Of a stretch of 64,000 nt of DNA, positions 25,295-33,934 are shown piece after piece. The notes beneath the pieces are model-generated. The model saw only the letters and a list, made by a program, of their open reading frames with translations, was not told the origin of the DNA and ran no database searches. Position numbers and translations under genes: made by a program. Every line of letters begins with the position of its first letter. The stretch's first letter is position 1. The DNA comes from Clostridiales bacterium (GTDB taxonomy: Bacteria; Bacillota; Clostridia; Oscillospirales; Oscillospiraceae), in assembly GCA_019418025.1 (NCBI GenBank), contig DYCR01000001.1:1-64000 (forward strand). The letters run 5' to 3'.

Positions 25295-25324
25295 ATTTTA
25301 CCAAAGCCCCCACCCCTTTGTCAA
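25295..25324 (-). promoter_or_regulatory. Promoter of the mntP operon
   Basis: On the minus strand, perfect TTGACA (25319-25324), 18-base spacer, TAAAAT (25295-25300). Confidence 0.75.
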
Positions 25325-25363
25325 GAAAAACCAGTCGATGTCCGGCTTAATAATTCTTAACCG

Positions 25364-25398
25364 AAAAAGCCGCCACCTTTTGCAAGATGACGGCTTTT
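25364..25398 (-). terminator. Terminator of the small P-loop gene
   Basis: On the minus strand, AAAGCCGTCA/TGGCGGCTTT followed by TTT, 20 bases past the stop at 25418. Confidence 0.8.
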
Positions 25399-25417
25399 AT
25401 GTAGTGTTGTTGTGATA

Positions 25418-25825
25418 TTACAGATACTGCTTCAGGTGGTCGGAAACCGCCTCGGGATCGTCGCAGACAGACATGGTGATGTTCATGTTGTTTGCCTCGG
25501 CAAACTCGGCACACCAGCTGATGAACTCCTCGCCGATGGCGCGGTCATGGCCGATGGTCTTGTAGAGGTTGTCGATGAACACGCAGGTGATGTCGAAGTT
25601 GCCGGCGTGCAGACCGCTCAGCATACCCTTCAGCTTATCCACATTATCAATGCCCAGTTCTTCCGAATCAACCAAGCGAACCTTATAATTGACGTCATAG
25701 GTCAATTTCTTGCCGTACTCGATGCAGACGATATCGCCGGTCTCGGTGGAGACTGCATCTTGGATAGCGGAAATCAGCTTCTTAGTTTTACCGGAACCCT
25801 TCAGGCCCATAATCACTTTAATCAT
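25418..25825 (-). CDS. Small P-loop protein of unknown function
   Basis: A 135-residue protein with a Walker A motif near its N-terminus (VIMGLKGSGKTKKLI, residues 4-18) and a Walker B-like stretch (ITCVFIDNLYK). No domain beyond a minimal nucleotide-binding core is recognisable. It is soluble and acidic, with a strong SD (AGGAGGAG) and its own promoter and terminator, so it is a real, well-expressed single gene. It might be a small ATPase or kinase-like regulator. Confidence 0.8.
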   Translation of the reverse strand: MIKVIMGLKGSGKTKKLISAIQDAVSTETGDIVCIEYGKKLTYDVNYKVRLVDSEELGIDNVDKLKGMLSGLHAGNFDITCVFIDNLYKTIGHDRAIGEEFISWCAEFAEANNMNITMSVCDDPEAVSDHLKQYL

Positions 25826-25867
25826 AGGAAACTCCTCCTTTGCTATGCCGTATTCGGCTGTGTTGAT

Positions 25868-25896
25868 ATTCTACCATTGCATGAATATTTTTTCAA
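25868..25896 (-). promoter_or_regulatory. Promoter of the small P-loop gene
   Basis: On the minus strand, TTGAAA (25891-25896), 17-base spacer, TAGAAT (25868-25873). Confidence 0.75.
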
Positions 25897-25938
25897 CCTT
25901 TTTTATGCATTTTGCAAAAAGAATTTTTCCTCACGGGA

Positions 25939-27246
25939 TCATTTGTCCTCGTAGCCGGGCTTGCCCAGAAGGCGGAACATGTTGCGCTTATAAAGCTCGA
26001 CACCGGGCTGATTAAAGGGATTCACCCCCAGAATATAGGCAGAAACGCCGCAGCACAGCTCAAGGAAATAGAACATCTCACCCAGCTTGCACTCGTCCAG
26101 ACGGCCCATGTCCATGGTCATGACGGGAACGCCGCCGTCCACATGGGCCGCGACGGTGCCGAGGAATGCATTCTCATCCACGAAATCCAGAGTCTTGCCG
26201 GCCAGATAGTTCAGTCCGTCCAGATTCTTCACATCCTCGCCGATGACCATCTTCTCCTCGGGGGGATCGAAGCGCACCATGGTCTCAAAGAGGTTGCGCT
26301 CGCCCTGCTGAATCAGCTGGCCCAGAGAGTGCAGGTCGGGGGTCAGCTCCGCGGTGGCGGGGAAGATGCCCTTGCCGTCCTTGCCCTCGGACTCGCCGAA
26401 CAGCTGCTGCCACCAGCCGCCGAACATCTTGAAGCCCGGCTCATAGGACTCAAACAGCTCAATGACCTTGCCCTTTTTGTACAGCGCATTGCGCACACCG
26501 GCATACTGCCAGACGGGGTTTTCAAAGCTGCGCAGGTCATAGTCCTTCTTGGCCTGAGCCGCACCCTGCATCACCTTGCAGATGTCGATGCCGGCAACCG
26601 CCATGGGCAGCAGACCCACCGCAGTCAGCACGCTGAAGCGGCCGCCCACGTTGGGGGGGATGACGAAGGTCTCCCAGCCCTCCTCGGCAGCCATCTGGCG
26701 CAGGGCGCCCTTGCAGGGATCGGTGATGGCATAGATGCGCTTCTTGGCGCCGTCGGTGCCGTACTTGCGCTCCAGCATCCAGCGCAGGGCCCGGGTGGAG
26801 ATGGCAGGCTCGGTGGTGGTGCCGGACTTGGAGATGATGGCGATGGAGAAATCCTTGCCCTCCAGCAGCCGCTGCAGCTCGTTCCAGTGACGGGTAGACA
26901 GGCTGTTGCCCGCGTAGAAGATCTGGGGGTTGCCCTTGCCCTTGCCGATGTTGTGGTTTGCACCCTGCATCAGCTCAATGGCCGCTCTGGGTCCCAGATA
27001 GCTGCCGCCGATGCCGATGACCACGAACACGTCGCTGTTTTCCCGGATTCGGTCGGCTGCCAGACGAATGCGGCGCATTTCGTCGGTCATCTCGGTCTTG
27101 GGCAGATCCATCCACCCCAAAAAGTCATTGCCCTCGCCGGTGCCCTGAGACAGGGTCATGTGGGCAGCCGCCACATCCTTCTCGGTGGCCAGCAGCTCCG
27201 GCAGGGTCAGCTGACCCCACACATTGGAAATATCAACTTTAATCAT
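25939..27246 (-). CDS. pgi: Glucose-6-phosphate isomerase
   Basis: A 435-residue glycolytic isomerase converting glucose 6-phosphate to fructose 6-phosphate. VVIGIGGSYLGPRAAIE, the substrate-binding IISKSGTTTEPAI, the PGI signature region FSVLTAVGLLPMAVAGID and NPFNQPGVELYK are intact; length suits the Firmicute type. ATG 27246 is preferred; a GTG nine codons upstream (27273) is an alternative. It is divergent from glucokinase, so adjacent genes start glycolysis. Confidence 0.96.
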   Translation of the reverse strand: MIKVDISNVWGQLTLPELLATEKDVAAAHMTLSQGTGEGNDFLGWMDLPKTEMTDEMRRIRLAADRIRENSDVFVVIGIGGSYLGPRAAIELMQGANHNIGKGKGNPQIFYAGNSLSTRHWNELQRLLEGKDFSIAIISKSGTTTEPAISTRALRWMLERKYGTDGAKKRIYAITDPCKGALRQMAAEEGWETFVIPPNVGGRFSVLTAVGLLPMAVAGIDICKVMQGAAQAKKDYDLRSFENPVWQYAGVRNALYKKGKVIELFESYEPGFKMFGGWWQQLFGESEGKDGKGIFPATAELTPDLHSLGQLIQQGERNLFETMVRFDPPEEKMVIGEDVKNLDGLNYLAGKTLDFVDENAFLGTVAAHVDGGVPVMTMDMGRLDECKLGEMFYFLELCCGVSAYILGVNPFNQPGVELYKRNMFRLLGKPGYEDK

Positions 27247-27281
27247 GAAAAAGACACATCCTTTCAAATTCACAGCTTGAC

Positions 27282-27310
27282 ATCATAATGTTATCGCATC
27301 TTGTGTTCAA
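27282..27310 (-). promoter_or_regulatory. Promoter of pgi
   Basis: On the minus strand, TTGAAC (27305-27310), 17-base spacer, TATGAT (27282-27287). Confidence 0.7.
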
Positions 27311-27469
27311 ACGCAAGAGGGGGTGCAAAAAACTTTTTCCTGTTCATTAAAATTTTATGTGGATTGACACTGGTAATTTTTCGACTTTTATGTATAATAA
27401 AGAATAGTTAATTTGGCGGCAGTGCTTTTTTACTGCATTTTATCGATATAAAACAGGAGGAACTCACCG

Positions 27470-28417
27470 ATGAGATACGGTTTTGGCGTAGACGTGGGCG
27501 GTACCACCATAAAAATCGCTTTCTTTAACGAAACCGGGGAGATGCTGACCAAATGGGAGATCCCCACCAACACAGAGGCTCAGGGCAGCTTCATCCTTCC
27601 CGACATTGCCTCTTCCATCGCAGATCACCTGACTGCCCACTGCATCCCCCGGGATCAGATCATCGGCATTGGCATCGGTGTTCCCGGCCCCGTCAACGAC
27701 CACGGCGTCGTCAATCGCTGCATCAATCTGGGCTGGGAGATCCTGGATCTTCATAAGGAGCTTTCTTCCCTCACAGGCCTTCCGGTCAAGGCAGGCAACG
27801 ATGCCAACGTGGCAGCTCTGGGCGAATGCTGGAAGGGCGGCGGTCAGGGGGCCAAGGATATGGTCCTTGCCACACTAGGCACCGGCATCGGCGGCGGCAT
27901 CGTCAGCAACGGCAGGCTCATCGCAGGCGCCCACGGCGCAGGCGGCGAGATCGGTCACATCATCGTCAACAAGCAGGAGACCGAGCCCTGCGGCTGCGGC
28001 AACCACGGCTGCATCGAGCAGTACGGCTCGGCCACCGGAGTGGTGCGCCTTGCCCATCGGTATCTGGACTCCTGCGATCAGCCCAGCACCCTGCGCAGCC
28101 TGCAAAATATCACCTGCAAGGATGTATTCGACGCAGCCAAGGCCGGAGATCCGGCAGCTCTGGCCATCACCGACCGGATGTACGACCTGATGGGCCAGTT
28201 CCTTGCCAGCGTATGTACCGTGGTGGACCCGGAGGTCATCGTTCTGGGCGGCGGCGTCAGCAAGGCCGGACAGATTCTGGCAGACGGGATCGCGCCGTAT
28301 TTTGAAAAATACGCATTCCATGCCTGCCACGGCACCCGCATTACCCTTGCCACATTGGGCAACGACGCCGGCGCTTATGGCGCATTCAAGCTGGCGCTGG
28401 ACCAATTTGGCAGTTAA
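27470..28417 (+). CDS. glcK: ROK family glucokinase
   Basis: A 315-residue sugar kinase phosphorylating glucose with ATP. The phosphate-binding DVGGTTIK starts the fold. The catalytic GNDANVAALGE, the ATLGTGIGGGIV loop, the HxxCxCGxxGCxE-type zinc site (EIGHIIVNKQETEPCGCGNHGC, of which C-G-C-G-N-H-G-C-I-E is visible) and VIVLGGGVSKAG follow. SD AGGAGG precedes the ATG. fprA follows after 35 bases, probably in the same transcript. Sugar specificity is inferred from the family and from pgi next door. Confidence 0.93.
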   Translation: MRYGFGVDVGGTTIKIAFFNETGEMLTKWEIPTNTEAQGSFILPDIASSIADHLTAHCIPRDQIIGIGIGVPGPVNDHGVVNRCINLGWEILDLHKELSSLTGLPVKAGNDANVAALGECWKGGGQGAKDMVLATLGTGIGGGIVSNGRLIAGAHGAGGEIGHIIVNKQETEPCGCGNHGCIEQYGSATGVVRLAHRYLDSCDQPSTLRSLQNITCKDVFDAAKAGDPAALAITDRMYDLMGQFLASVCTVVDPEVIVLGGGVSKAGQILADGIAPYFEKYAFHACHGTRITLATLGNDAGAYGAFKLALDQFGS

Positions 28418-28452
28418 TCACCCTACATACCACATTTAGGAGGACAAATTTC

Positions 28453-29649
28453 ATGCATTGCTACCGTAAAATCCAAGAAGATCTGTACTGGGTGGGTGCC
28501 AACAACCGGCGCCTTGCCATGTTTGAGGGGGTCTATGATGTCCCCAAGGGTGTCAGCTACAACGCTTACCTGCTCACCGATGACAAGACCGTCCTGTTCG
28601 ACACCGTGGACGCATCCGTATCCGAGCGCCTGTTTGAAAACCTCGAGGACATTCTGGGGGACCGTCCCCTTGACTATGTCGTGGTGCAGCACATGGAGCC
28701 GGACCACTCCGCCACCTTGCAGCAGGTCATTCAGCACTATCCCGAGGTCAAGGTGGTCTGCAACGCCGCCATCAAGAAGATGATCGAGCAGTTCTTCACC
28801 TGCGGCATCGATGACCGCTGGGTGCAGACCAACGACGGCGACACCTTCTCCACCGGACACCATGAATTTGTCTTTGTAAAGGCACCCATGGTCCACTGGC
28901 CCGAGGTCCAGCTGTCCTTCGACACCACCACCGGCACCCTGTTCTCCGCTGATGCCTTCGGCGTGTTCGGTGCCATCAACGGCGCGATCTTTGCCGATGA
29001 GGTGGACTTCGACCACGACTACATGGACGAGGCACGCCGCTACTACTGCAACATCGTGGGCAAATACGGCATGCAGGTGCAGAACGTGCTGAAAAAGGCC
29101 GCCACCCTGAATGTGAAGATGATCTGCCCCCTCCACGGCTTTGTCTGGAGAGAGAATCTGGGTCATATCATCGACAAATACATGCACTGGAGCAGCTACA
29201 CCCCCGAGGAGCAGGCCGTGGTCATCGCCTACGGCTCCATCTACGGCGGCACCGAGAATGCAGCCGAGATCCTGTCTGTCATGCTCAGAGAAAAGGGCAT
29301 CAAGACCGTGATGTACGATGTGTCCATGACCCATGCCTCCGAGATCATCGCCGCGGCATTCCGGTACAGCCATCTGGTCTTTGCCTCCGCCACCTACAAC
29401 AACGGCATCTTCGTCAAGATGGAGGATCTGCTGAACGATCTGGTGGCCCATGCCTTCCAGAACCGCACCGTTGCCCTGATGGAAAACGGCACTTGGTCCC
29501 CCACCGCCGCCAACCAGATGGCAAAGAAGCTGGCAGGCTGCAAGAACGTCCGGCTGCTTGACAACACCGTCACCATCTTCTCCAGCGTCAAGCAGGAGCA
29601 GCGTCAGGCCATCGCCGCCATGGCAGATGCCATCGCCGAGACCATGTGA
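28453..29649 (+). CDS. fprA: FprA family flavodiiron protein
   Basis: A 398-residue A-type flavoprotein that reduces O2 to water or NO to N2O in anaerobes. The metallo-beta-lactamase-like half holds the diiron ligands HMEPDHS (residues 80-86), a histidine in VHWPE, the aspartate in SADAFG and CPLHGF. The C-terminal flavodoxin half has AYGSIYGGTENAAE and SATYNNGIF for FMN binding. It protects the anaerobe from oxygen or nitric oxide. SD AGGAGGAC. Its terminator (29704-29732) is followed directly by a repeat. Confidence 0.95.
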   Translation: MHCYRKIQEDLYWVGANNRRLAMFEGVYDVPKGVSYNAYLLTDDKTVLFDTVDASVSERLFENLEDILGDRPLDYVVVQHMEPDHSATLQQVIQHYPEVKVVCNAAIKKMIEQFFTCGIDDRWVQTNDGDTFSTGHHEFVFVKAPMVHWPEVQLSFDTTTGTLFSADAFGVFGAINGAIFADEVDFDHDYMDEARRYYCNIVGKYGMQVQNVLKKAATLNVKMICPLHGFVWRENLGHIIDKYMHWSSYTPEEQAVVIAYGSIYGGTENAAEILSVMLREKGIKTVMYDVSMTHASEIIAAAFRYSHLVFASATYNNGIFVKMEDLLNDLVAHAFQNRTVALMENGTWSPTAANQMAKKLAGCKNVRLLDNTVTIFSSVKQEQRQAIAAMADAIAETM

Positions 29650-29703
29650 TCTCCGCTCTGCCCCAAGGGGAAAGGCCCCGCCCGACCCTATGACTTGCTG
29701 ATC

Positions 29704-29731
29704 GGTCCGCCCGGAAATTTTCGGGCGGACT
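29704..29731. terminator. Hairpin after fprA lacking a T-run
   Basis: GTCCGCCCG/CGGGCGGAC around GAAATTTT-like loop. The expected T-run is interrupted by the start of the adjacent repeat element, which supplies its own terminator-like hairpin. Confidence 0.65.
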
Positions 29732-29806
29732 TGAGACTGCCCGAAACCCCTCTCAGGGATTTCGGGCATTTTTTCCGCCGAGGCGGCAAACTCTGTGAGA
29801 CTTTTT
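29727..29806 (-). repeat. Internally deleted copy of the terminator-nested repeat
   Basis: Read on the minus strand it has a left-end piece (AGAGTTTGCCGCC then GGCGGAAAA) joined to the right-end hairpin TGCCCGAAA/TTTCGGGCA and AGTCTCAA, then abuts the GTCCGCCCG hairpin. The central stem-loops of the full-length copies are missing. In the plus direction its hairpin followed by ATTTTTT may terminate fprA. Confidence 0.72.
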
Positions 29807-29816
29807 TCTTTATCCG

Positions 29817-29845
29817 TTGAAATCTCGTGTAAATTGGGGTACAAT
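29817..29845 (+). promoter_or_regulatory. Promoter of udk
   Basis: TTGAAA (29817-29822), 17-base spacer, TACAAT (29840-29845), then SD TGGAGG. Confidence 0.75.
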
Positions 29846-29874
29846 GGTGAAAATATAGATGGAGGTATTACCCC

Positions 29875-30501
29875 ATGGAGGATACATTGGTTATCGGCAT
29901 TGCCGGCGGCACCGGCAGCGGCAAGACCACCCTGATGAAAAACATCATCGCCCAGTTTTCTGATTCGATCACTGTTCTCAGCCACGACAACTACTACAAG
30001 CGTCACGACGATCTGCCCTTTGAGGAGCGCTGCAAGCTCAACTATGACGAGCCGGCGGCTCTGGAGACAGACCTGATGGCACGGCATTTGCAGCTCCTGC
30101 GGCAGGGGCAGGCCATCGAATGTCCCGTGTATGACTTCACCCTGCACAACCGCTCCGACGAGACCATCCACATCCTGCCCAAAAAGGTCATCATCGTCGA
30201 GGGCATCCTGATCTTTGAGAACAAGCAGCTGCGGGACCTGATGGATGTGAAGATCTTCGTGGACACCGATGCCGACATCCGCCTGTGCCGCCGGGTGAAG
30301 CGTGATGTGAGCAAGCGGGGCCGGAGCCTCGAGTCGGTTCTGGAGCAGTATCAGCAGACCGTCAAGCCCATGCACGAAAAGTACGTAGAGCCCAGCAAAA
30401 AATATGCCAACATCATTGTACCCGAGGGCGGTAAGAACCGCATCGCCATCGATCTGATCATGCTGCAGATCCAACACTATCTGAAGGAGCGTAACCTATG
30501 A
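29875..30501 (+). CDS. udk: Uridine kinase
   Basis: A 208-residue nucleoside kinase that phosphorylates uridine and cytidine in pyrimidine salvage. Walker A is GIAGGTGSGKTTLM; the substrate-binding SHDNYYKRHDDLPFEE, the YDFTLHNR motif and the lid arginines in RRVKRDVSKRGRS are present. Length is normal. Its stop overlaps the start of a HAD hydrolase gene by four bases. Confidence 0.96.
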   Translation: MEDTLVIGIAGGTGSGKTTLMKNIIAQFSDSITVLSHDNYYKRHDDLPFEERCKLNYDEPAALETDLMARHLQLLRQGQAIECPVYDFTLHNRSDETIHILPKKVIIVEGILIFENKQLRDLMDVKIFVDTDADIRLCRRVKRDVSKRGRSLESVLEQYQQTVKPMHEKYVEPSKKYANIIVPEGGKNRIAIDLIMLQIQHYLKERNL

Positions 30502-31133
30502 AGCCGGAATCCCTGATTTTTGATATTGACGGCACCCTCTGGGACTCCCGTGCCTTGGTCGCCAAGGGGTATAACCGGTACCTGTGCCGGATCGGCCATC
30601 CGGAATTGCAGGTGGACGCTGAATTTTTAAAGACCGTTTTCGGCAAGACCATGCAGGAGATCGCCGATATCATGCTCTCGTCCATCCCTGCGCCTCGGCG
30701 CTATGAGATTCTGGACGGCTGCATGGAGTGCCAGCAGGCCGTTCTGGAATCCGACCCCTGCCAGATGGAATTTCCCGGGGTGGTAGAAACCCTTGAGCAG
30801 CTTGCCCGACAGTATCGGCTGTTCATCGTCAGCAACTCCCAAAAGGGCTACCCCGAGCTGCTGATCAGCAAGCTGAAGCTGGAGGGGCTGATCGAGGGCC
30901 ACCTGTGCTACGGCGACACCGGCGCACCCAAGGGCGAAACCATCAAGCTGCTGATGCAGCGCCACGGTATCGGCTCGGCCGTCTACATCGGCGACACCCA
31001 GGGGGATCTGGATGCCTGCCGGACCGCCGGCATCCCCTTCATCTTCTGCACCTACGGCTTCGGCTCGGCGGAGACCTGCGACGCAAGGATCGACACCTTC
31101 GGTCAGCTGCCTCAGGTGCTTGATGCCCTGTAA
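30498..31133 (+). CDS. HAD superfamily hydrolase (phosphatase, PGP/Gph-like)
   Basis: A 211-residue HAD phosphatase. Motif I is IFDIDGTLWDS, motif II IVSNSQKG, motif III around KGETIK and motif IV YIGDTQGDLDACRTAG. Cap type I residues lie between motifs I and II. Family members dephosphorylate phosphoglycolate, nucleotides or sugar phosphates; coupling to udk hints at nucleotide metabolism but is not proof. Confidence 0.9.
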   Translation: MKPESLIFDIDGTLWDSRALVAKGYNRYLCRIGHPELQVDAEFLKTVFGKTMQEIADIMLSSIPAPRRYEILDGCMECQQAVLESDPCQMEFPGVVETLEQLARQYRLFIVSNSQKGYPELLISKLKLEGLIEGHLCYGDTGAPKGETIKLLMQRHGIGSAVYIGDTQGDLDACRTAGIPFIFCTYGFGSAETCDARIDTFGQLPQVLDAL

Positions 31134-31188
31134 CAGCCGCATATCCTCCACAGCCATTTCACCGGGCTGTGGAAAGATTTTCGAAATT

Positions 31189-31359
31189 CTGTCCACAGAT
31201 ATACCACAAGGAAGTACCGATGAGATTTCATTATCCCATCGGTACTTTGATTTTTCCTGTAAAATTCGATGTTTTTCCAAGTTTTGTGAAATTTTGTTTT
31301 TTCTCAAGGACTTACAGCCTTTCAAATTTCTCCACAGGAAGTGCAATCCCTGTGGATAT
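31189..31359. other. Cluster of DnaA-box-like sequences before the noc stop
   Basis: Near matches to the DnaA box TTATCCACA occur at 31189-31197 (CTGTCCACA, two mismatches), 31328-31336 (TTCTCCACA, one) and 31351-31359 (TGTGGATAT, one, reverse). Density is above what neighbouring intergenic regions show. Confidence 0.35.
31212..31256 (+). terminator. Terminator of the udk-HAD operon
   Basis: AAGTACCGATG/CATCGGTACTT with a 14-base loop, followed by TGATTTTT. Confidence 0.75.
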
Positions 31360-31362
31360 TTT

Positions 31363-32148
31363 TCATTTCGGAATCGTGATGGTCAGCACGATCTCGTCCT
31401 CCGTTTCCCGCCGCTCTGACACCGCGGCGATGCCCGAGGACTGGATGCGGCTGAGGGACTGGCCCAGATGATTCAAAAATCCCTTCAAATTGAACTGGGC
31501 CACCGACGCATCCTTTCCGCCGCTGAGCAGCTGCTCGATGTAGCGCTCCGTTCGGGCCACGCTCATGCCGAGCTTTGTGATGGTCTCGATGGCCTTCAGC
31601 TTCTGAGGCTCAGAGGGCAGACGCAGCAGCGCCCTTGCGTGCCGCTCGGTCAATCCGCTTGCCCGCAGCGCCTCCAAAACCTGCGGCGAATGCTTCAGCA
31701 GGCGCAGCTTGTTGGCAACGGCACTCTGGCTCTTGCCGATCATCTTCGCCGCCTGCTCCTGACTGAGGTTTTGCAGCTGGATCAGCCGGGAAATACCCAG
31801 AGCCTCCTCGATAAAATCCAGATCCTGCCGCTGTAAATTTTCCACCAGTGCCACCACGCCGGATTCCGCATCATCCATGCTCATCACGATGCATGGGATC
31901 TCCGTCAGACCTGCCTTCTGTGCGGCTCTGAGCCGCCGTTCTCCTGCGATCAGCTCATAATTTGTCCCCACCCGCCGCACCGACAGCGGCTGAATGATCC
32001 CGTGGCTTTTTATGGACTCGCTGAGCTCCTGCAAGGCTTCCTCATGAAAAATGCGGCGAGGCTGAGACGGATTGGGTTTGATGGAGCGGGCCGGCAAGAA
32101 CACCACCCGTCCGGTTTCCATGTAAGTTTTCAGTTTTGCACAGTGCAT
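31363..32148 (-). CDS. noc: Nucleoid occlusion protein Noc (ParB family)
   Basis: A 261-residue ParB/Spo0J-family CTPase-fold DNA-binding protein. It has SIKPNPSQPRRIF, GERRLRAAQKAG, VALVENLQRQDLDFIEEA, and a helix-turn-helix (LSQEQAAKMIGKSQSAVANKLRLL). The C-terminal part is short. A second, canonical parB lies at 61093 beside parA, so this stand-alone copy is best read as Noc, which blocks division over the nucleoid. ATG 32148 follows SD GGGGGAG; a longer frame to 32217 lacks a ribosome site. Confidence 0.85.
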   Translation of the reverse strand: MHCAKLKTYMETGRVVFLPARSIKPNPSQPRRIFHEEALQELSESIKSHGIIQPLSVRRVGTNYELIAGERRLRAAQKAGLTEIPCIVMSMDDAESGVVALVENLQRQDLDFIEEALGISRLIQLQNLSQEQAAKMIGKSQSAVANKLRLLKHSPQVLEALRASGLTERHARALLRLPSEPQKLKAIETITKLGMSVARTERYIEQLLSGGKDASVAQFNLKGFLNHLGQSLSRIQSSGIAAVSERRETEDEIVLTITIPK

Positions 32149-32404
32149 AGGTGCTCCCCCTTGGTAGAATGTATGACCATTGTAGTCATCGGAATTCGGG
32201 AAAACCCACGAAAGCAAGAACCGTGCAGGAAATAATTTCCGAACATAAACCTTGATTTTTACGGTATTTTCTGATGGATTTCCGTAGTTATCGCATTTAT
32301 CATCATTCTTTCATGTTTGCCGTCATCCTTTGTCCGGCGATTTTTCCGCCATTGTGACGGGGCAGGATCTTCCATGTCACCGGAAAATTTCCGACGGCAC
32401 CGTC
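32149..32404. other. Divergent intergenic region, no gene seen
   Basis: AT-richer spacer between noc and a small membrane protein gene. No frame with a ribosome site and no clear RNA structure is visible. Confidence 0.5.
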
Positions 32405-32433
32405 TTGACTCTCGGATCTCACGATGCTATATT
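32405..32433 (+). promoter_or_regulatory. Promoter of the small membrane protein gene
   Basis: TTGACT (32405-32410), 17-base spacer, TATATT (32428-32433). Confidence 0.7.
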
Positions 32434-32477
32434 TGTGTCGTATCCACATTCCTGTACCGACGGAGGGAGGCTGTTAT

Positions 32478-32729
32478 ATGGAAAGATCCCAATCAGAACA
32501 GCTGGGCAAGCTGAAAAAAATCCGACGCATATCCCTGATCGCTTTCACCGTGATCGCAATTGGGATTTTGTTCCTGATCCAATATGCCGGCACTCATGTT
32601 CAATGGCAGAGTACCGTCACCAATATTGTTCGGGTGTTCATCGTCCTTTCCTTGGCAGATGCCGGATATAACTACTATCTGAACAAAAAAATCCGTGCCT
32701 TACAGCAGCACGAATCATCTGGTCAATAA
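32478..32729 (+). CDS. Small two-helix membrane protein, unknown function
   Basis: An 83-residue protein with a charged N-terminus, a hydrophobic helix (ISLIAFTVIAIGILFLIQYA) and a second one (IVRVFIVLSLADAGYNYYL), ending in a basic tail. SD GGAGGGAGG, a good promoter and a terminator support a real gene. No family is recognised. Confidence 0.75.
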   Translation: MERSQSEQLGKLKKIRRISLIAFTVIAIGILFLIQYAGTHVQWQSTVTNIVRVFIVLSLADAGYNYYLNKKIRALQQHESSGQ

Positions 32730-32731
32730 AA

Positions 32732-32775
32732 AGACTGCCCGAGTTTGCCGCTTCAGCGGCAAACTCGGGCAGTCT
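32732..32775. repeat. Perfect 20-bp-stem hairpin related to the terminator-nested repeat
   Basis: AGACTGCCCGAGTTTGCCGC, TTCA loop, then its exact complement. The sequence combines the left-end stem (GTTTGCCGCTTCAGCGGCAAA in elements A) with the right-end GGGCAGTCTC, and abuts the GCCGCAGAT terminator. It looks like a minimal derivative of the family. Confidence 0.72.
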
Positions 32776-32777
32776 CT

Positions 32778-32808
32778 AAAAAGCCGCAGATATAATCTGC
32801 GGCTTTTA
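32778..32808. terminator. Bidirectional terminator between small membrane gene and alr
   Basis: AAGCCGCAGAT/ATCTGCGGCTT with a TATA-type loop and T-runs on both sides. Confidence 0.85.
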
Positions 32809-32817
32809 TGATTTTCT

Positions 32818-33906
32818 TTAGAAGTAGACGATCTCCACGCCCTTGAGCAGCAGCGGATTGATATTCACCCGGGCCATGTCCCCCACCCTGCAATCGCAGT
32901 CGGTGACATCGATGACCATATTCACCATGCCCACATGCCCCAAGACCTTGCATGCGCTCCCGTTCACATGGACATACAGCGACTTGTGCTTGATAAAGGC
33001 CTTGATATACCGGGCAACGCCCCGGACGCAGTCCCGAAACCGCCAAAGATCAAAGCCACGATCCACGCCGAAGCCGTTGTAGTAGCCGATGGACAGCACG
33101 GCAATGCGGGTCTCCCGCTTGGCTACCCAGCCTGCCTCGTATCCCACCGAATGCCCCGCCGGAATGGTACGGATCTCCTCAAGCTCTGCCTGACAGTATC
33201 CCACGGTTTTCAGCCCGTGGCTGCCGGAGAAGGCCACTCTGCCCAGAAGGGCCGAGCCGATGCGCACCCCGTCGCAGTGCATATGCTCATATTTAAAGAA
33301 TGCGGTAGAGTTGCAGCAATGCACCATCCCCGTCTCAAATCCGGCCGCCCGAAGCTCCTGCACCACCTGCTGAAAGCGGTCAAACTGCTTCTGGGTGGCC
33401 TCGGCATCGGTGGCACAGGCAAAGTGGGTGTAGATTCCGGTGAAGGCGATGTTTGCATGGTCGGTGTAGAGACCGTAGACCGTCTCGATCTCCTCCGGCA
33501 GGAAGCCGTAGCGGCCCATACCGGAGTCGATTTTCAGATGGGCCTCTGCCACAGTGGCACGCTCCATGGCCACCTGATTCACCGCCTGTGCATCCTCACG
33601 GGAGCCGATGGTCAAAATCGCCCCGTGATCCAGCAGCTCGTTGATCTCCGACCGGTTGCAGGTGCCCTCCATCATCAGGATGGGGCTTTCTTCAAAGCCC
33701 GCCTCCCGCAGGGCACGGACCTCGCCCACATCGGTGACGGCAAAGCGGTTTATCCCGTAAGCGCTGAGGACCCGGGCCATATCCACACACCCCAGACCGT
33801 ATCCGTCCCCCTTGACCACGCCCCACACGGCCGCATCCTTGGCACGGGCCAGGATCAGGCCGACGTTGTGGGCCAGGGCGCTCTTATCCACCATATACGC
33901 TTTCAT
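32818..33906 (-). CDS. alr: Alanine racemase
   Basis: A 362-residue PLP enzyme interconverting L- and D-alanine for peptidoglycan. The PLP lysine is Lys32 in WGVVKGDGYGLG; the second catalytic base is probably Tyr256 in the GHSVGYEAGW segment, the equivalent of the usual VSYG motif. SIGYYNGFGVDR replaces the common GYADG block and HVGMVNMVIDVTD the common MDQ block, so it is a divergent member; a serine or other racemase is possible. It lies 28 bases downstream of a FemX-like gene, forming a wall-precursor unit. Confidence 0.88.
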   Translation of the reverse strand: MKAYMVDKSALAHNVGLILARAKDAAVWGVVKGDGYGLGCVDMARVLSAYGINRFAVTDVGEVRALREAGFEESPILMMEGTCNRSEINELLDHGAILTIGSREDAQAVNQVAMERATVAEAHLKIDSGMGRYGFLPEEIETVYGLYTDHANIAFTGIYTHFACATDAEATQKQFDRFQQVVQELRAAGFETGMVHCCNSTAFFKYEHMHCDGVRIGSALLGRVAFSGSHGLKTVGYCQAELEEIRTIPAGHSVGYEAGWVAKRETRIAVLSIGYYNGFGVDRGFDLWRFRDCVRGVARYIKAFIKHKSLYVHVNGSACKVLGHVGMVNMVIDVTDCDCRVGDMARVNINPLLLKGVEIVYF

Positions 33907-33934
33907 AGGCTCGTCCTCTCTGTCTTTCGGATCG

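Noticed and set aside
27364..27398. TTGACA and TATAAT upstream of glcK as a promoter
   Set aside because: The spacer is 23 bases, too long for sigma-A; the TATAAT may function with another -35, so no promoter is called.
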